From: CAYRTV01 sp964505785
GTDB taxonomy: Bacteria; Acidobacteriota; Aminicenantia; Aminicenantales; Aminicenantaceae
Direction of reading: 5' to 3'
DNA length: 64,000 nucleotides
Assembly (NCBI GenBank): GCA_964505785.1
Contig: CAZDJZ010000004.1
Span: 1-64,000, forward strand
The notes beneath the pieces were generated by a model. The model worked only from the letters and a program-made list of their open reading frames with translations, did no database searches and had not been told where the DNA came from. Below, piece after piece: positions 24,774 to 33,636 of the stretch. Both the position numbers and the translations under genes were made by a program. The stretch's first letter is position 1, and each line of letters begins with the position of its first letter.

Positions 24774-25577
24774 ATGGATCAGTTAAAGGCAAAGCTTTAC
24801 GAGATTATTTTTGAAGCGGATACCAAGGCGGGTAAGCTATTTGATATCGCGTTGCTTGTGATTATTCTCTTAAGCGTCTTTCTGGTTATCCTGGACAGCG
24901 TTCCGGAAATCAGCAAAAACCATCACGATGTGTTTGTTTTTTTTGAATTAGCCATAACCGGAATCTTTACCATGGAATACATTCTCCGCGTCATTATTGT
25001 GAAAAAACCGTTGCGGTATATTTTCAGTTTTTACGGTATCGTGGATTTTTTAGCCGTAATTCCAACCTACTTGGGATTGCTTATATCTGGATACCACAGC
25101 CTGCTCGTGATAAGGGCTCTCAGGCTGCTGCGGGTATTCCGTATTCTTAAACTGACACGTTACAGTGCGGCCGGCCGCACCTTGGCCCGGGCCGTTTGGA
25201 CGAGCCGGGAAAAAATAGGTGTTTTCATTTTATTCATGTTCATTCTGGTCTCGATTTTGGGCACTCTCATGTACATGATTGAAGGAGAAGCAAGCGGATT
25301 TGAGAATATCCCCATCAGCATTTATTGGGCTGTTGTTACGCTTACCACCGTTGGATACGGAGATTTAAGCCCCGTTACGCCGCTTGGAAGATTTCTGGCC
25401 ACTGTCATCATGTTAACCGGATATTCCATCATTGTTGTGCCTGCCGGTATTGTGACTTCCGAAATAATAAGGCCTTCGATACCAAAAAACACGAAAGTTT
25501 GCTCCGGCTGCCTGCATAGCAGGCATGATGATGATGCCGCTTTCTGTAAAAAATGCGGAACCAGGCTGATTGGATAA
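24774..25577 (+). CDS. voltage-gated-type potassium channel with C-terminal zinc ribbon
   Basis: A 267-residue, six-helix ion channel. Helices S1-S3 cover about residues 22-105; S4 carries arginines at every third position (R114, R117, R120, R123 in VIRALRLLRVFRILKL). The pore loop holds the K+ filter T192-VGYGD (TLTTVGYGDLSP), and S6 follows. After S6 a short cytoplasmic tail ends in a four-Cys zinc ribbon: CSGC, 11 residues, then FCKKCG. KvAP-like prokaryotic channels normally lack such a domain, so it may be a metal- or redox-linked gate or an assembly module. The start at 24774 (ATG GAT CAG) has no strong ribosome site. The following permease gene is 81 bases downstream on the same strand. 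Confidence 0.85.
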   Translation: MDQLKAKLYEIIFEADTKAGKLFDIALLVIILLSVFLVILDSVPEISKNHHDVFVFFELAITGIFTMEYILRVIIVKKPLRYIFSFYGIVDFLAVIPTYLGLLISGYHSLLVIRALRLLRVFRILKLTRYSAAGRTLARAVWTSREKIGVFILFMFILVSILGTLMYMIEGEASGFENIPISIYWAVVTLTTVGYGDLSPVTPLGRFLATVIMLTGYSIIVVPAGIVTSEIIRPSIPKNTKVCSGCLHSRHDDDAAFCKKCGTRLIG

Positions 25578-25658
25578 GTCCGGTTATCTGCCTGAAACGG
25601 GATTCAGTGGTATTTTATCCCCTTGCGTACCGGCCCGTTTCATGGTAAATAGATTTTT

Positions 25659-26513
25659 ATGGTCATCACAATCCTTCAAATCGCTCTCGGGTTTTTTGCC
25701 GTGCTGTTTGGGAGTGTCTTTTTCACCGACTTCTTTAAGCATAAAGACGAGGTCACCCAGAAGAAATGGCCGGGGCTGCTCGGCGTCGGCTTTATCACCA
25801 ATTTCTTTGACACCTTGGGAATCGGAAGTTTCGCGCCGCAGACGGCGCTGTTTAAATTCTTCCACATGGTAAATGATAAGTATATTCCGGGAACCCTCAA
25901 TGTGGGGAATACGCTCCCGGTTATGCTGCAGGCGTTTATTTTTATCTCCGTCGTGAAAGTCGATCCGGTGACCCTGGTCAGCATGATCGTGGCGGCCCAG
26001 GCCGGGGCGGTGATCGGAGCCGGGATCGTGTCCAAGCTGCCGGTGAGAAAGATTCAGATCGGGCTGGGAGTAGCGCTTTTGGTGGTGGCCTTTACCCTCT
26101 TTGCCGGACTGATGGAATGGTTTCCCAGCGGCGGTACGGCTGTGGGATTGACGGGGCTGAGCCTTATTATTGCCGTAGTCGTGAGTTTCGTCCTGGGCTC
26201 CCTGCATGCCATCGGCATCGGGTTCTATGCGCCGTGTATGGCGCTGGTCTATTCCCTGGGCATGAATCCCCGGGCCGCCTTTCCGATCATGATGGGCTCG
26301 GCCGCCATGCTGATGCCGGCTGCGAGCCTGAAGTTCATCAAAGAAAAAGCCCATGACCGCAAGGCCTCGGTTGCCTTGACCACTCTGGGTGTCGTGGGTG
26401 TCATCCTGGCCGCCTATCTCGTCACTTCGCTCCCGCTCGAGCTCCTCAAATGGGTGGTGCTCTTTGTGCTCATCTATACGGCAGTGACGATGTTCCGGTC
26501 GGCGGCCGAGTGA
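25659..26513 (+). CDS. TauE/SafE (TSUP) family permease
   Basis: A 284-residue membrane protein with about eight transmembrane helices in two related halves, each beginning with a Gly-rich loop (SVFFTDFFKHKDE...GVGFITNFFDTLGIGSFAP; VSFVLGSLHAIGIGFYAPCM). This is the pattern of the TSUP family, which exports sulfite, sulfoacetate or other organic anions. The substrate cannot be read from sequence, and no sulfur-metabolism gene is adjacent. A possible ribosome site is weak. The gene follows the channel gene at 81 bases and could share its transcript. Confidence 0.75.
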   Translation: MVITILQIALGFFAVLFGSVFFTDFFKHKDEVTQKKWPGLLGVGFITNFFDTLGIGSFAPQTALFKFFHMVNDKYIPGTLNVGNTLPVMLQAFIFISVVKVDPVTLVSMIVAAQAGAVIGAGIVSKLPVRKIQIGLGVALLVVAFTLFAGLMEWFPSGGTAVGLTGLSLIIAVVVSFVLGSLHAIGIGFYAPCMALVYSLGMNPRAAFPIMMGSAAMLMPAASLKFIKEKAHDRKASVALTTLGVVGVILAAYLVTSLPLELLKWVVLFVLIYTAVTMFRSAAE

Positions 26514-26674
26514 ATATCTCAGCAATACAAGTGAGGCGAGATCATTCTTATTCCAAAAAAGAATAGCTCATCAAAGCCGAGCTGGTTCCTAATCGCAGAT
26601 AACTGGTCAGGCCGTTTCTTCTCTTTGATTTTTTATTGACTGCCTTTGTTTTTCATAGGTATGATGAGGTATCG

Positions 26675-27124
26675 ATGCAGATTGACTTATATCTGGATGT
26701 TGACGGCGTTATTGTCGGTAGGAATCATGCAGGCAATAAGGCAATCATCCCGAATATCGAGGATATCCTTCTATACACCAAGGAACATTTTCACTGCTGC
26801 TGGCTAACAACACACGGCAGGTACAGCACGGACGATGTTATTAAATATTTGAGTCTCTATTCCCAGGACATCAATCTTTCGCTTTTTGTTCATATCGAAG
26901 CCGTCAGATGGAATACGCTTAAAACAGAGGCCATTGATTTTTCCAGGCCGTTTATCTGGATCGATGACCAGCTGCTCCAGGCTGAGGTCCGGATACTCAA
27001 AGAAAAGGCATGCCTAGAGAATTGGCTCTTTGTTGATACCTGTCAAAACATAAACGGCTTGACTGTGGAAAAAATCGAAAAAAAAAGACAGGCAATCTCA
27101 CTGCGAAATCAAAGCAAAAAATAA
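26675..27124 (+). CDS. HAD-like protein
   Basis: A 149-residue protein starting at the ATG at 26675, which has GAGGT 6 bases upstream; the longer reading from 26636 lacks one. HAD motif I is clear: LYLDVDGVIVGR (D8, D10). Motif II would be CWLTTHGR (Thr after the strand), and the acidic motif IV is PFIWIDDQLL. There is no cap domain. It may hydrolyse a phosphate monoester, or be one of the small HAD-like proteins of unknown use. The HEAT-repeat gene follows after 31 bases, so an operon is likely. Confidence 0.65.
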   Translation: MQIDLYLDVDGVIVGRNHAGNKAIIPNIEDILLYTKEHFHCCWLTTHGRYSTDDVIKYLSLYSQDINLSLFVHIEAVRWNTLKTEAIDFSRPFIWIDDQLLQAEVRILKEKACLENWLFVDTCQNINGLTVEKIEKKRQAISLRNQSKK

Positions 27125-27155
27125 GCCCAGCTTATAATAAAGAAGGAGATTTGAA

Positions 27156-29006
27156 ATGCGCTGGCTATATATGTTTCTTTTAAAAAAATCGACGGGAGAG
27201 CCGAAATTTGATATGGCTTTCAACATTGGAAATTCAAATAAGCCGAAATACCGCAAACCGCTGCTGAAGCTTTTGCAAAGCCCGGATACGGAAACCAGTT
27301 ATGCCGCAGCATATGCATTGGGATTGATGGAAGAAGGAAAGGCATTTGAAACGCTGATCCAGATGGCCGGCAAGCCGAAAACTTGGATTCCGGATAAACA
27401 TTTTGAGAAAGTTACTAGTGCTCTATTATCGTCTGTTAACTTAGACGATCCAGCCATGCTCTCAACTCTGTTCAGCGCTCTGGAAAAAAACTCACACCGA
27501 AAACATGATGCTGCCCGAAGTCTTTCATATAAAAAAACCACACCCGCGCTTTTAAAACAATTCGCTCATCTCGCCGTTCATGACAGCGATAAAGACGTCC
27601 GCGAATTAGCTCATAAATATCTAAAAAAACATGATGTCTTGTCCCTGTACGAAAAAGAATTAAACAAGACGGACCTGGATACAAAAATTATTGCCCAAAA
27701 AGCATATAGATATGAATTAGCCAAAAAAGATATTGAGGAATTAGCCAAACGGCTTTCGCATAAGGATCCCCGAATGAGAAAGCACGCAGCGGAATATCTT
27801 AAGAAAATCGATTGGGTGCCCCTGAATAAATCAGAGGAGGCAAGGCTATTAGTGGCCGTACAGGATTGGAAAAAAGCTCAGGATTTCGGGCCGCCGGCTG
27901 CTGCTCCTCTTAAGGAAGCCATCGGATCAGAGATCGACTATGGGCTCACCGGCAAGGAAAGGCTCTGGAGCCAGGATCTAACCATGTTTAAATTTTATTC
28001 CAAAAAAGAGGAACTGGAGCCTATGGTCAAATCCGTTAGAAAAAGCGCGGCGGATGCTTTGGTGAAAGTGGGAGGGAAAGAATCAGTTGAGGCTTTTATT
28101 TCAATCCTGGATCATCCGGATAACCAAATTAAAACGCTGGCCCTCTCCTCGTTGGGGAACATAGGAGATCCGGCCGTCGTCAAACCGATAGCCTTACGGC
28201 TTGAAAAGTGGAACAAAACGCTGACCAACACTGCGGTTTTAGCCCTGAGTAAAATTGGAGGAAAAGAAGCCGTGCACACTTTGATCAAGCTGCTCAAGCA
28301 TGACAGCCACTACGTACGTTCATCAGCCATAAAAGGATTGGGCAAACTCAAAGACAAAGAGGCGGCGGCACCGCTGCACGATATTCTTTTGGGAGGCTGG
28401 GATGAAGCCGAAGAAAATATCGAGTTAGCCGCGAAAGCTCTGGGACAAATCGGATCAAAAGACTCTGTCACTGCCCTTTCTAAGGCCATCAGCGATGAAC
28501 GCTATCCGGCTTTTAAAGAATCCGTATCGGCCCTGGCCTCAATCAGCGGCCCTCAGGCCAAAGCTTCCCTTGAAAATACTTATGAAACAAGGAAAGTGAG
28601 AAAAGGAATAAAAGGCGGAAGAAGCCAATTCGGCGAGGAGCTGCTTTTTCTGCTGGATGAATATTACCGTGGCTGGGGCGATGAGGCTTTCGACTGGATA
28701 TTCGATCTTTATATGAATCATAAGCCTCGCGGATTAGAGCTCACGGAACAACAAAAATTATTTAATAAAATCAAAGATATGATTATTTCCATTGGAGATC
28801 CCCGTGCGCTTGATCCGCTGCTGGAAAAAATTAATGCCTCCTCCGTCTCTATATCTATTTTGCGGTTAACAGCCGAATTCCTTGAAAAAAATGCCGGGAA
28901 ATTCGAGACGGAAAAACTCAAAGAATGCCTGAAAATCCCAAAAAGGGAAGATGTCAAATACCGTATAGACAAAGAACCTGAAGACTATCGCCCGTATGGA
29001 CTGTAA
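27156..29006 (+). CDS. HEAT-repeat protein
   Basis: A 616-residue all-alpha protein with AAGGAG 7 bases before the ATG. From about residue 30 on it consists of HEAT/PBS-lyase-like repeats of 30-35 residues, for example VEAFISILDHPDNQIKTLAL, then SLGNIGDPAVVKPIALRLEK and HTLIKLLKHDSHYVRSSAI, each with the conserved Asp/Gly turn. No signal peptide or membrane helix is seen, so it is cytoplasmic. Such solenoids are protein-binding scaffolds; some relatives act on phycobilins, but nothing here suggests that. It follows the HAD-like gene closely. The region 29007-29157 downstream, before the convergent SBBP gene, shows no gene. Confidence 0.8.
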   Translation: MRWLYMFLLKKSTGEPKFDMAFNIGNSNKPKYRKPLLKLLQSPDTETSYAAAYALGLMEEGKAFETLIQMAGKPKTWIPDKHFEKVTSALLSSVNLDDPAMLSTLFSALEKNSHRKHDAARSLSYKKTTPALLKQFAHLAVHDSDKDVRELAHKYLKKHDVLSLYEKELNKTDLDTKIIAQKAYRYELAKKDIEELAKRLSHKDPRMRKHAAEYLKKIDWVPLNKSEEARLLVAVQDWKKAQDFGPPAAAPLKEAIGSEIDYGLTGKERLWSQDLTMFKFYSKKEELEPMVKSVRKSAADALVKVGGKESVEAFISILDHPDNQIKTLALSSLGNIGDPAVVKPIALRLEKWNKTLTNTAVLALSKIGGKEAVHTLIKLLKHDSHYVRSSAIKGLGKLKDKEAAAPLHDILLGGWDEAEENIELAAKALGQIGSKDSVTALSKAISDERYPAFKESVSALASISGPQAKASLENTYETRKVRKGIKGGRSQFGEELLFLLDEYYRGWGDEAFDWIFDLYMNHKPRGLELTEQQKLFNKIKDMIISIGDPRALDPLLEKINASSVSISILRLTAEFLEKNAGKFETEKLKECLKIPKREDVKYRIDKEPEDYRPYGL

Positions 29007-29157
29007 ACAAGTAAGATGAAAAATTTCGCCCGGACGGAGCTTAAGCGAAGGGGCGAGGCGGTGTAGATCGAACACTTCTCAAAATATTCAAAACAAGAAT
29101 AAATTATGATTGATGCATAAAAATCCTATTTCCGAAAGATTTTGATCCTGTCCAAAA

Positions 29158-32100
29158 TCAATGCTGCACTGCCCGGTGGACTGCAGGGTCGGATGTTATA
29201 TTATTTGCTGTGGCTCCATACACCATAATCTCACCGCTTCCGGAGACAACGTCTACTTTAATCCACGTATTAGCATAGCTGCTGCCTGGATAAGGAACTC
29301 CCGCCTCCGTAAACGGATTAAATGCCTGATATTGGCGGCCGGAGAAGGTTTTCGTAAAGGTTGTTCCAATTGTAGAGCCGTCACCGGAAATGAGAGTAAA
29401 TTCTACTTCAACTGATTCATTGGTGGGATTGAATCCACCTAAAGCTGTGCGGAAAGTATCATCATTGACAAGATTCTGCACCATGAGCGAGCGTTCCAAT
29501 GAGGCTGTGTTGGCAGCATTAAGATTAAGTCCTTGGAAGGTTTTGGAATAATCCCCATTAGAAGTCCTGGCCATAACTTGAATCTTATGGTTCTCATCCT
29601 GCGTCACAAACTCAACCGCTCCCACTTTGCCGTAGTAGCTGAAATCTGCGTCCAAAGTATCGAGCGTATTAAGCAGATTGGCTGTTTTGCCGCTGACACC
29701 GGCCCCGCTTCCTGTAAAAAGTACAATCGGTCCGCGCCGTTCACCGGTTACACAATTAAAATACACGGAGATTTCTGAACCTCCGGTTATGTCAGTAATC
29801 TGGACTTCTGTCATCCAGGTGCCGCCTCCAGTAGCCGGAGCCCATAGCACTTCCGGTATCACTTGATAATTCCATGGTGAATTGTAACCGCCGATATCTG
29901 AAAATTGAGCCGCCATGTGTACTGCAGGATCCGAGGTGACATTATTAGCTGTCGCACCATAGCTCATCAGTTTTCCCGTGCCGGATGTGGGTGTGATTTT
30001 CAACCATGCATTATTAAACGAGTTGGATGGATAAGGAACGCCGGCTTCTTCGAATAAATTAACTGCCTGATATTGGCGGCTTGTGAAAGTCTTAGTGAAC
30101 GTTGTTCCTATCGTGTTGCCTGATCCATTTATTAACTCATATTCCACTGTAATAGAATCATCGGTAGGATTAAATCCGCCGTATGCTGTCCGGAAAGAAG
30201 CATTTGAAGCCAAATTCTGGATCATCATCACCCGGCCGCTTCCGGCGGTGTTGTCGGCATTGTTATTTAATCCGGGAAATGTCTTGGAATAATCACCATT
30301 TTTGGTTCGGGCGATGACATGGATTTTATGGCCGTCATTCTGAGTGAAAAATTCGAGGGCCCCAACCTGCCCGTAATAACTGAAGCCAGAATCAATTTGT
30401 TCCAGAATATTCAGGAAATTATCAGCTTTGGCACTGACACCGGCCCCCGCTCCTGTGAAGAGAACAAACGGCCCGCGCCTGGCTCCGGAGGCGCTGTTAA
30501 ATATGACCGATACCTCAGAACCCCCGGTCACATCCGTGATTTGGACTTCCGTCATCCAAGTGCCGCCCCCCGTTGCCGGGGCCCACAATGCTTCCGGTAT
30601 CACTTGATAAGCAGAGGGCGAGCTGTATTTGGCGGTAGTGTAATCCTGGTCTAAATAATCTGCCGCCACGGATACGTAGCTTCGATTATAGGGCTCAAAA
30701 CTGTAACCGGCTAAAACCGGTGTTGCCGTACCGGACCAGCCATTGCCCACAGTGCTCAAATAATTCCCGGATGCATTTGTTCCAGGGGAGCCCGGCAGTC
30801 CTGATAAAAGCACGTCTGGCAATCCGAGCCCGTCTTCACTCACACTTCCGGATATCTCAATGATATTTGCGTTTACAGCGGCAATATAGTCTTGGGTTTG
30901 ATCTGAAGTCACATTTGTGTAATTCACGCTAGCCGGACTGAAACTATACCCGCCAAGCGCCGGAGTAACGACCCCGGACCAGCCATAATCAACTTCACTG
31001 GCATAATATCCGGCTGCATCGGTGACAGGTGTTGAAGGCAGGCCGTTCATATAAACACCGGATAGGCCAACCGCACTTAAAGTTATCGTGCCGCTTATAT
31101 CCGGCTGGATGGTATTAAAACTCCATTCCGGGCTGCTCGACTGTGAGCACGCGTTTTTGGCTGTCACCTGCCAATAATAAGTCTCTTGAGGAGACAATGT
31201 TCCGGGATCATATTCACTGACGCTCACATTGAGAGCAAAGGGAGGTGGGGAGGTCGTGCCAAAATACACATCATAGGATACGGCCTTCGCAGCATCCTCC
31301 CAATCCAAATCAACATCTACAGGCTGATCAACCGAAGCATCTGAAGGTGACAATAAATTAAAAGCAGAAAGCTCAATGCATAGAAATAATTTGGAAACAA
31401 TGGCATCTCCGCTGCCGGCATTCGCCTGCTGGAAAGGAAGTTGAGTCGGAAAATCATCGCCGGAGGAGCCACCTGCTATATAGGCATAACCGTTTGCGTC
31501 AACGGCAATACCTTCTCCACGATCATATCCGCTTCCTCCTAGATATGTTGAGTATTCCAGGTCGCTTCCGCTCGAGTTTAATTTCATTACTAGGACATCG
31601 TTACTTCCCCCCCAAGATGCTTGGATTGGATACTTCGTAGGAAAATCGGCACTTTTGGTTTGCCCGGTTATATATATATAACCGCTGCTATCAAGGGCTA
31701 TCCCGTTTCCTTCATCCGAATCGCTTCCACCTAAATATGTTGAGAATTCGAGACTATTCCCGGCAGAATTCAATTTTGCTGCAAAGACATCATAGTTTCC
31801 CGCATTTGACTCTTGAAGGTAATTGATTACAGGGAAATCAGTACTGGAGGTATATCCGGTTATATACGCGCAAGCGCTTGAATCTAAAACTATATCATGT
31901 CCATAATCACTATCATTCCCTCCTAAATAGGTTGAGTATATAAGACTTGTACCATCTGTGCTGAATTTTGTTATGAATACATCGTCTTCATCTGCTAAAG
32001 CCGCTTGTATTGGATTCTCTGTAGGAAAATCCGTGCTGCTTGTTCGTCCGGTGAGATATGCATAGCCCCCGGAATCTACGGCGACACTGAATGCCCAATC

Positions 32101-33480
32101 AAAATAATTACCACCAAGATAGGTCGAATATTCTAAACTATTGCCGCTGGAAGATAATTTTGCCAGGAAAGCATCTCCATTACCGGCTTGGGTCGCTTGA
32201 AATGAATCATTTGTTGGAAAATCAGTACTGTCAGTTATCCCGACAACATAAGCATGTCCATTCGCATCAACGCTTATACCAGAACCTACGTCAGAATCAT
32301 TTCCACCCAAATAAGTGGAATATTCCAACATACTGCCGTCAACGTTTAATTTAGCAATAAACACATCTTCGATTCCAGAAAAAGCCGCTTGGAATGGATT
32401 TGAAGTTGGGAAATCCGTACTTCTCGTCGTTCCTGTCACATAAACGAAGCCACTCGAATCCAATGTTATCCCGGATCCAAAATCACTAGAGTTTCCGCCC
32501 AAATAAGTGGAATATACAAGGCTGTCTCCGCTCGAAGAGAATTTCGTCACAAAAGCATCCATGGAACCGGCATAATCCGGTTGTAAAGGATCAAGAATAG
32601 GAAAATCTGCGGCTCCAGCTCCTCCAATCACATAAGCACATCCTTGGGAATCGACTACAATATCCATTCCAGCGTCATAACCGGAACCGCCTAAGTATGT
32701 AGAATATTCTAAAGTGACTATTGGATCTATGACTAAAGGCTGAGAATGGTCATAAACATCAATCTCAAAACCGAATATATTTTCATCAACTTGCTTATAC
32801 TCTGTGTTTACGGCGGATTTTTTGTCCTCAATAATTTGATATGCATATGGTTTTTGGTGCTTTATTTCCCCAAACTGTCCATAAATCACCAAATTTCCAT
32901 TCTCATCTATTTCAATCTTTTCACTGTCCTTTATCGAAAACTGAATAATCTGCGGATCCACACCTGGTTTCAATATCCAATCATATTCAATATTTTTATC
33001 TTTACCATACACTTTAACATCCACTCCCGGATAGATATCTTCAAACTGAATGGACTTTGAGGCTTGAACGCCGGATACCCAATTAGATTTGTCATTTCCA
33101 ATAAAATAATTGACTCTATATTCCGTCTTTTGGAGAGGTTTTATATCAAAATTAGGATTAGTGTTTAAAAAATTCAGGTTCGATAATAATCGTCGGCTGC
33201 CAATGTCAAAAACCATCCCCTCATCCGTCACCCAGAGAGTATATGAAGATGTTTTGGCATAATAACGCACCTTTTGATTGACTTGTCCTTTGTTTGGGAT
33301 GAAATACAGAGGGATATTCCCAAATTTATTATCATTTATATTTTCATAAATCTTCATTTTCTCATAATTGGCCCTGATACCTTTATCATAGTTTACTTCT
33401 TTTGCCCGACTCGACACGATCTCTCCCAGAAAAATCAAAACCATTAAGACGATAAAAATTACACCAAGAACCTTTTTCAT
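29158..33480 (-). CDS. secreted SBBP-repeat beta-propeller protein with fibronectin- and carboxypeptidase-regulatory-like domains
   Basis: The start at 33480 has AAGGAG 6 bases upstream and gives a 1440-residue exported protein. After the signal comes an N-terminal DUF7948-type region (FGNIPLYFIPNKGQVNQ, VDVKVYGKDKNIEYDW). Seven SBBP repeats of about 64 residues follow (each with YSTYLGG..., an SG or DANGYAY strand, TDFPT and a KL/KF end), together a likely seven-bladed propeller. Then come a fibronectin-III-like domain (SYDVYFGT...YYWQVTAKN), two carboxypeptidase-regulatory-like units (SGTITLSAVGLSGV; SGSVSEDGLGLPDV) and two about 215-residue C-terminal copies starting YQVIPE.LWAPATGGGTWM. 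Role unknown; a surface adhesion or binding protein is likely. It lies downstream of a membrane HTH regulator on the same strand. Confidence 0.85.
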   Translation of the reverse strand: MKKVLGVIFIVLMVLIFLGEIVSSRAKEVNYDKGIRANYEKMKIYENINDNKFGNIPLYFIPNKGQVNQKVRYYAKTSSYTLWVTDEGMVFDIGSRRLLSNLNFLNTNPNFDIKPLQKTEYRVNYFIGNDKSNWVSGVQASKSIQFEDIYPGVDVKVYGKDKNIEYDWILKPGVDPQIIQFSIKDSEKIEIDENGNLVIYGQFGEIKHQKPYAYQIIEDKKSAVNTEYKQVDENIFGFEIDVYDHSQPLVIDPIVTLEYSTYLGGSGYDAGMDIVVDSQGCAYVIGGAGAADFPILDPLQPDYAGSMDAFVTKFSSSGDSLVYSTYLGGNSSDFGSGITLDSSGFVYVTGTTRSTDFPTSNPFQAAFSGIEDVFIAKLNVDGSMLEYSTYLGGNDSDVGSGISVDANGHAYVVGITDSTDFPTNDSFQATQAGNGDAFLAKLSSSGNSLEYSTYLGGNYFDWAFSVAVDSGGYAYLTGRTSSTDFPTENPIQAALADEDDVFITKFSTDGTSLIYSTYLGGNDSDYGHDIVLDSSACAYITGYTSSTDFPVINYLQESNAGNYDVFAAKLNSAGNSLEFSTYLGGSDSDEGNGIALDSSGYIYITGQTKSADFPTKYPIQASWGGSNDVLVMKLNSSGSDLEYSTYLGGSGYDRGEGIAVDANGYAYIAGGSSGDDFPTQLPFQQANAGSGDAIVSKLFLCIELSAFNLLSPSDASVDQPVDVDLDWEDAAKAVSYDVYFGTTSPPPFALNVSVSEYDPGTLSPQETYYWQVTAKNACSQSSSPEWSFNTIQPDISGTITLSAVGLSGVYMNGLPSTPVTDAAGYYASEVDYGWSGVVTPALGGYSFSPASVNYTNVTSDQTQDYIAAVNANIIEISGSVSEDGLGLPDVLLSGLPGSPGTNASGNYLSTVGNGWSGTATPVLAGYSFEPYNRSYVSVAADYLDQDYTTAKYSSPSAYQVIPEALWAPATGGGTWMTEVQITDVTGGSEVSVIFNSASGARRGPFVLFTGAGAGVSAKADNFLNILEQIDSGFSYYGQVGALEFFTQNDGHKIHVIARTKNGDYSKTFPGLNNNADNTAGSGRVMMIQNLASNASFRTAYGGFNPTDDSITVEYELINGSGNTIGTTFTKTFTSRQYQAVNLFEEAGVPYPSNSFNNAWLKITPTSGTGKLMSYGATANNVTSDPAVHMAAQFSDIGGYNSPWNYQVIPEVLWAPATGGGTWMTEVQITDITGGSEISVYFNCVTGERRGPIVLFTGSGAGVSGKTANLLNTLDTLDADFSYYGKVGAVEFVTQDENHKIQVMARTSNGDYSKTFQGLNLNAANTASLERSLMVQNLVNDDTFRTALGGFNPTNESVEVEFTLISGDGSTIGTTFTKTFSGRQYQAFNPFTEAGVPYPGSSYANTWIKVDVVSGSGEIMVYGATANNITSDPAVHRAVQH

Positions 33481-33560
33481 GACCACTCCTTCAATATTTA
33501 ATTTGGATTGCACATTAATTAATTAGCGGTTGCTTTTGCCTTATTCAAGGATTATTGTCG

Positions 33561-33600
33561 GGATGACACAAGATGGCCTCTAATGGCCTCAAATGACACA
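33561..33600. promoter_or_regulatory. four 10-bp repeat units in A-B-B-A order
   Basis: Four units in exact 10-base phase: ATGACACA at 33563-33570, ATGGCCTC at 33573-33580, ATGGCCTC at 33583-33590, ATGACACA at 33593-33600. The array lies 81-120 bases upstream of the SBBP gene start and 37 bases beyond the stop of the HTH gene. One unit per helical turn would put all four on one DNA face, as in cooperative regulator binding. The natural candidate binder is the HTH protein encoded next door. Confidence 0.6.
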
Positions 33601-33636
33601 AAAGAAGTTGAAGAATAAATTTATGTGTAAAGAGAA

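Noticed and set aside
25584..26525. 313-codon minus-strand frame opposite the TauE/SafE permease
   Set aside because: Its translation is a His/Arg/Gln-rich shadow; the plus strand gives a proper polytopic membrane protein.
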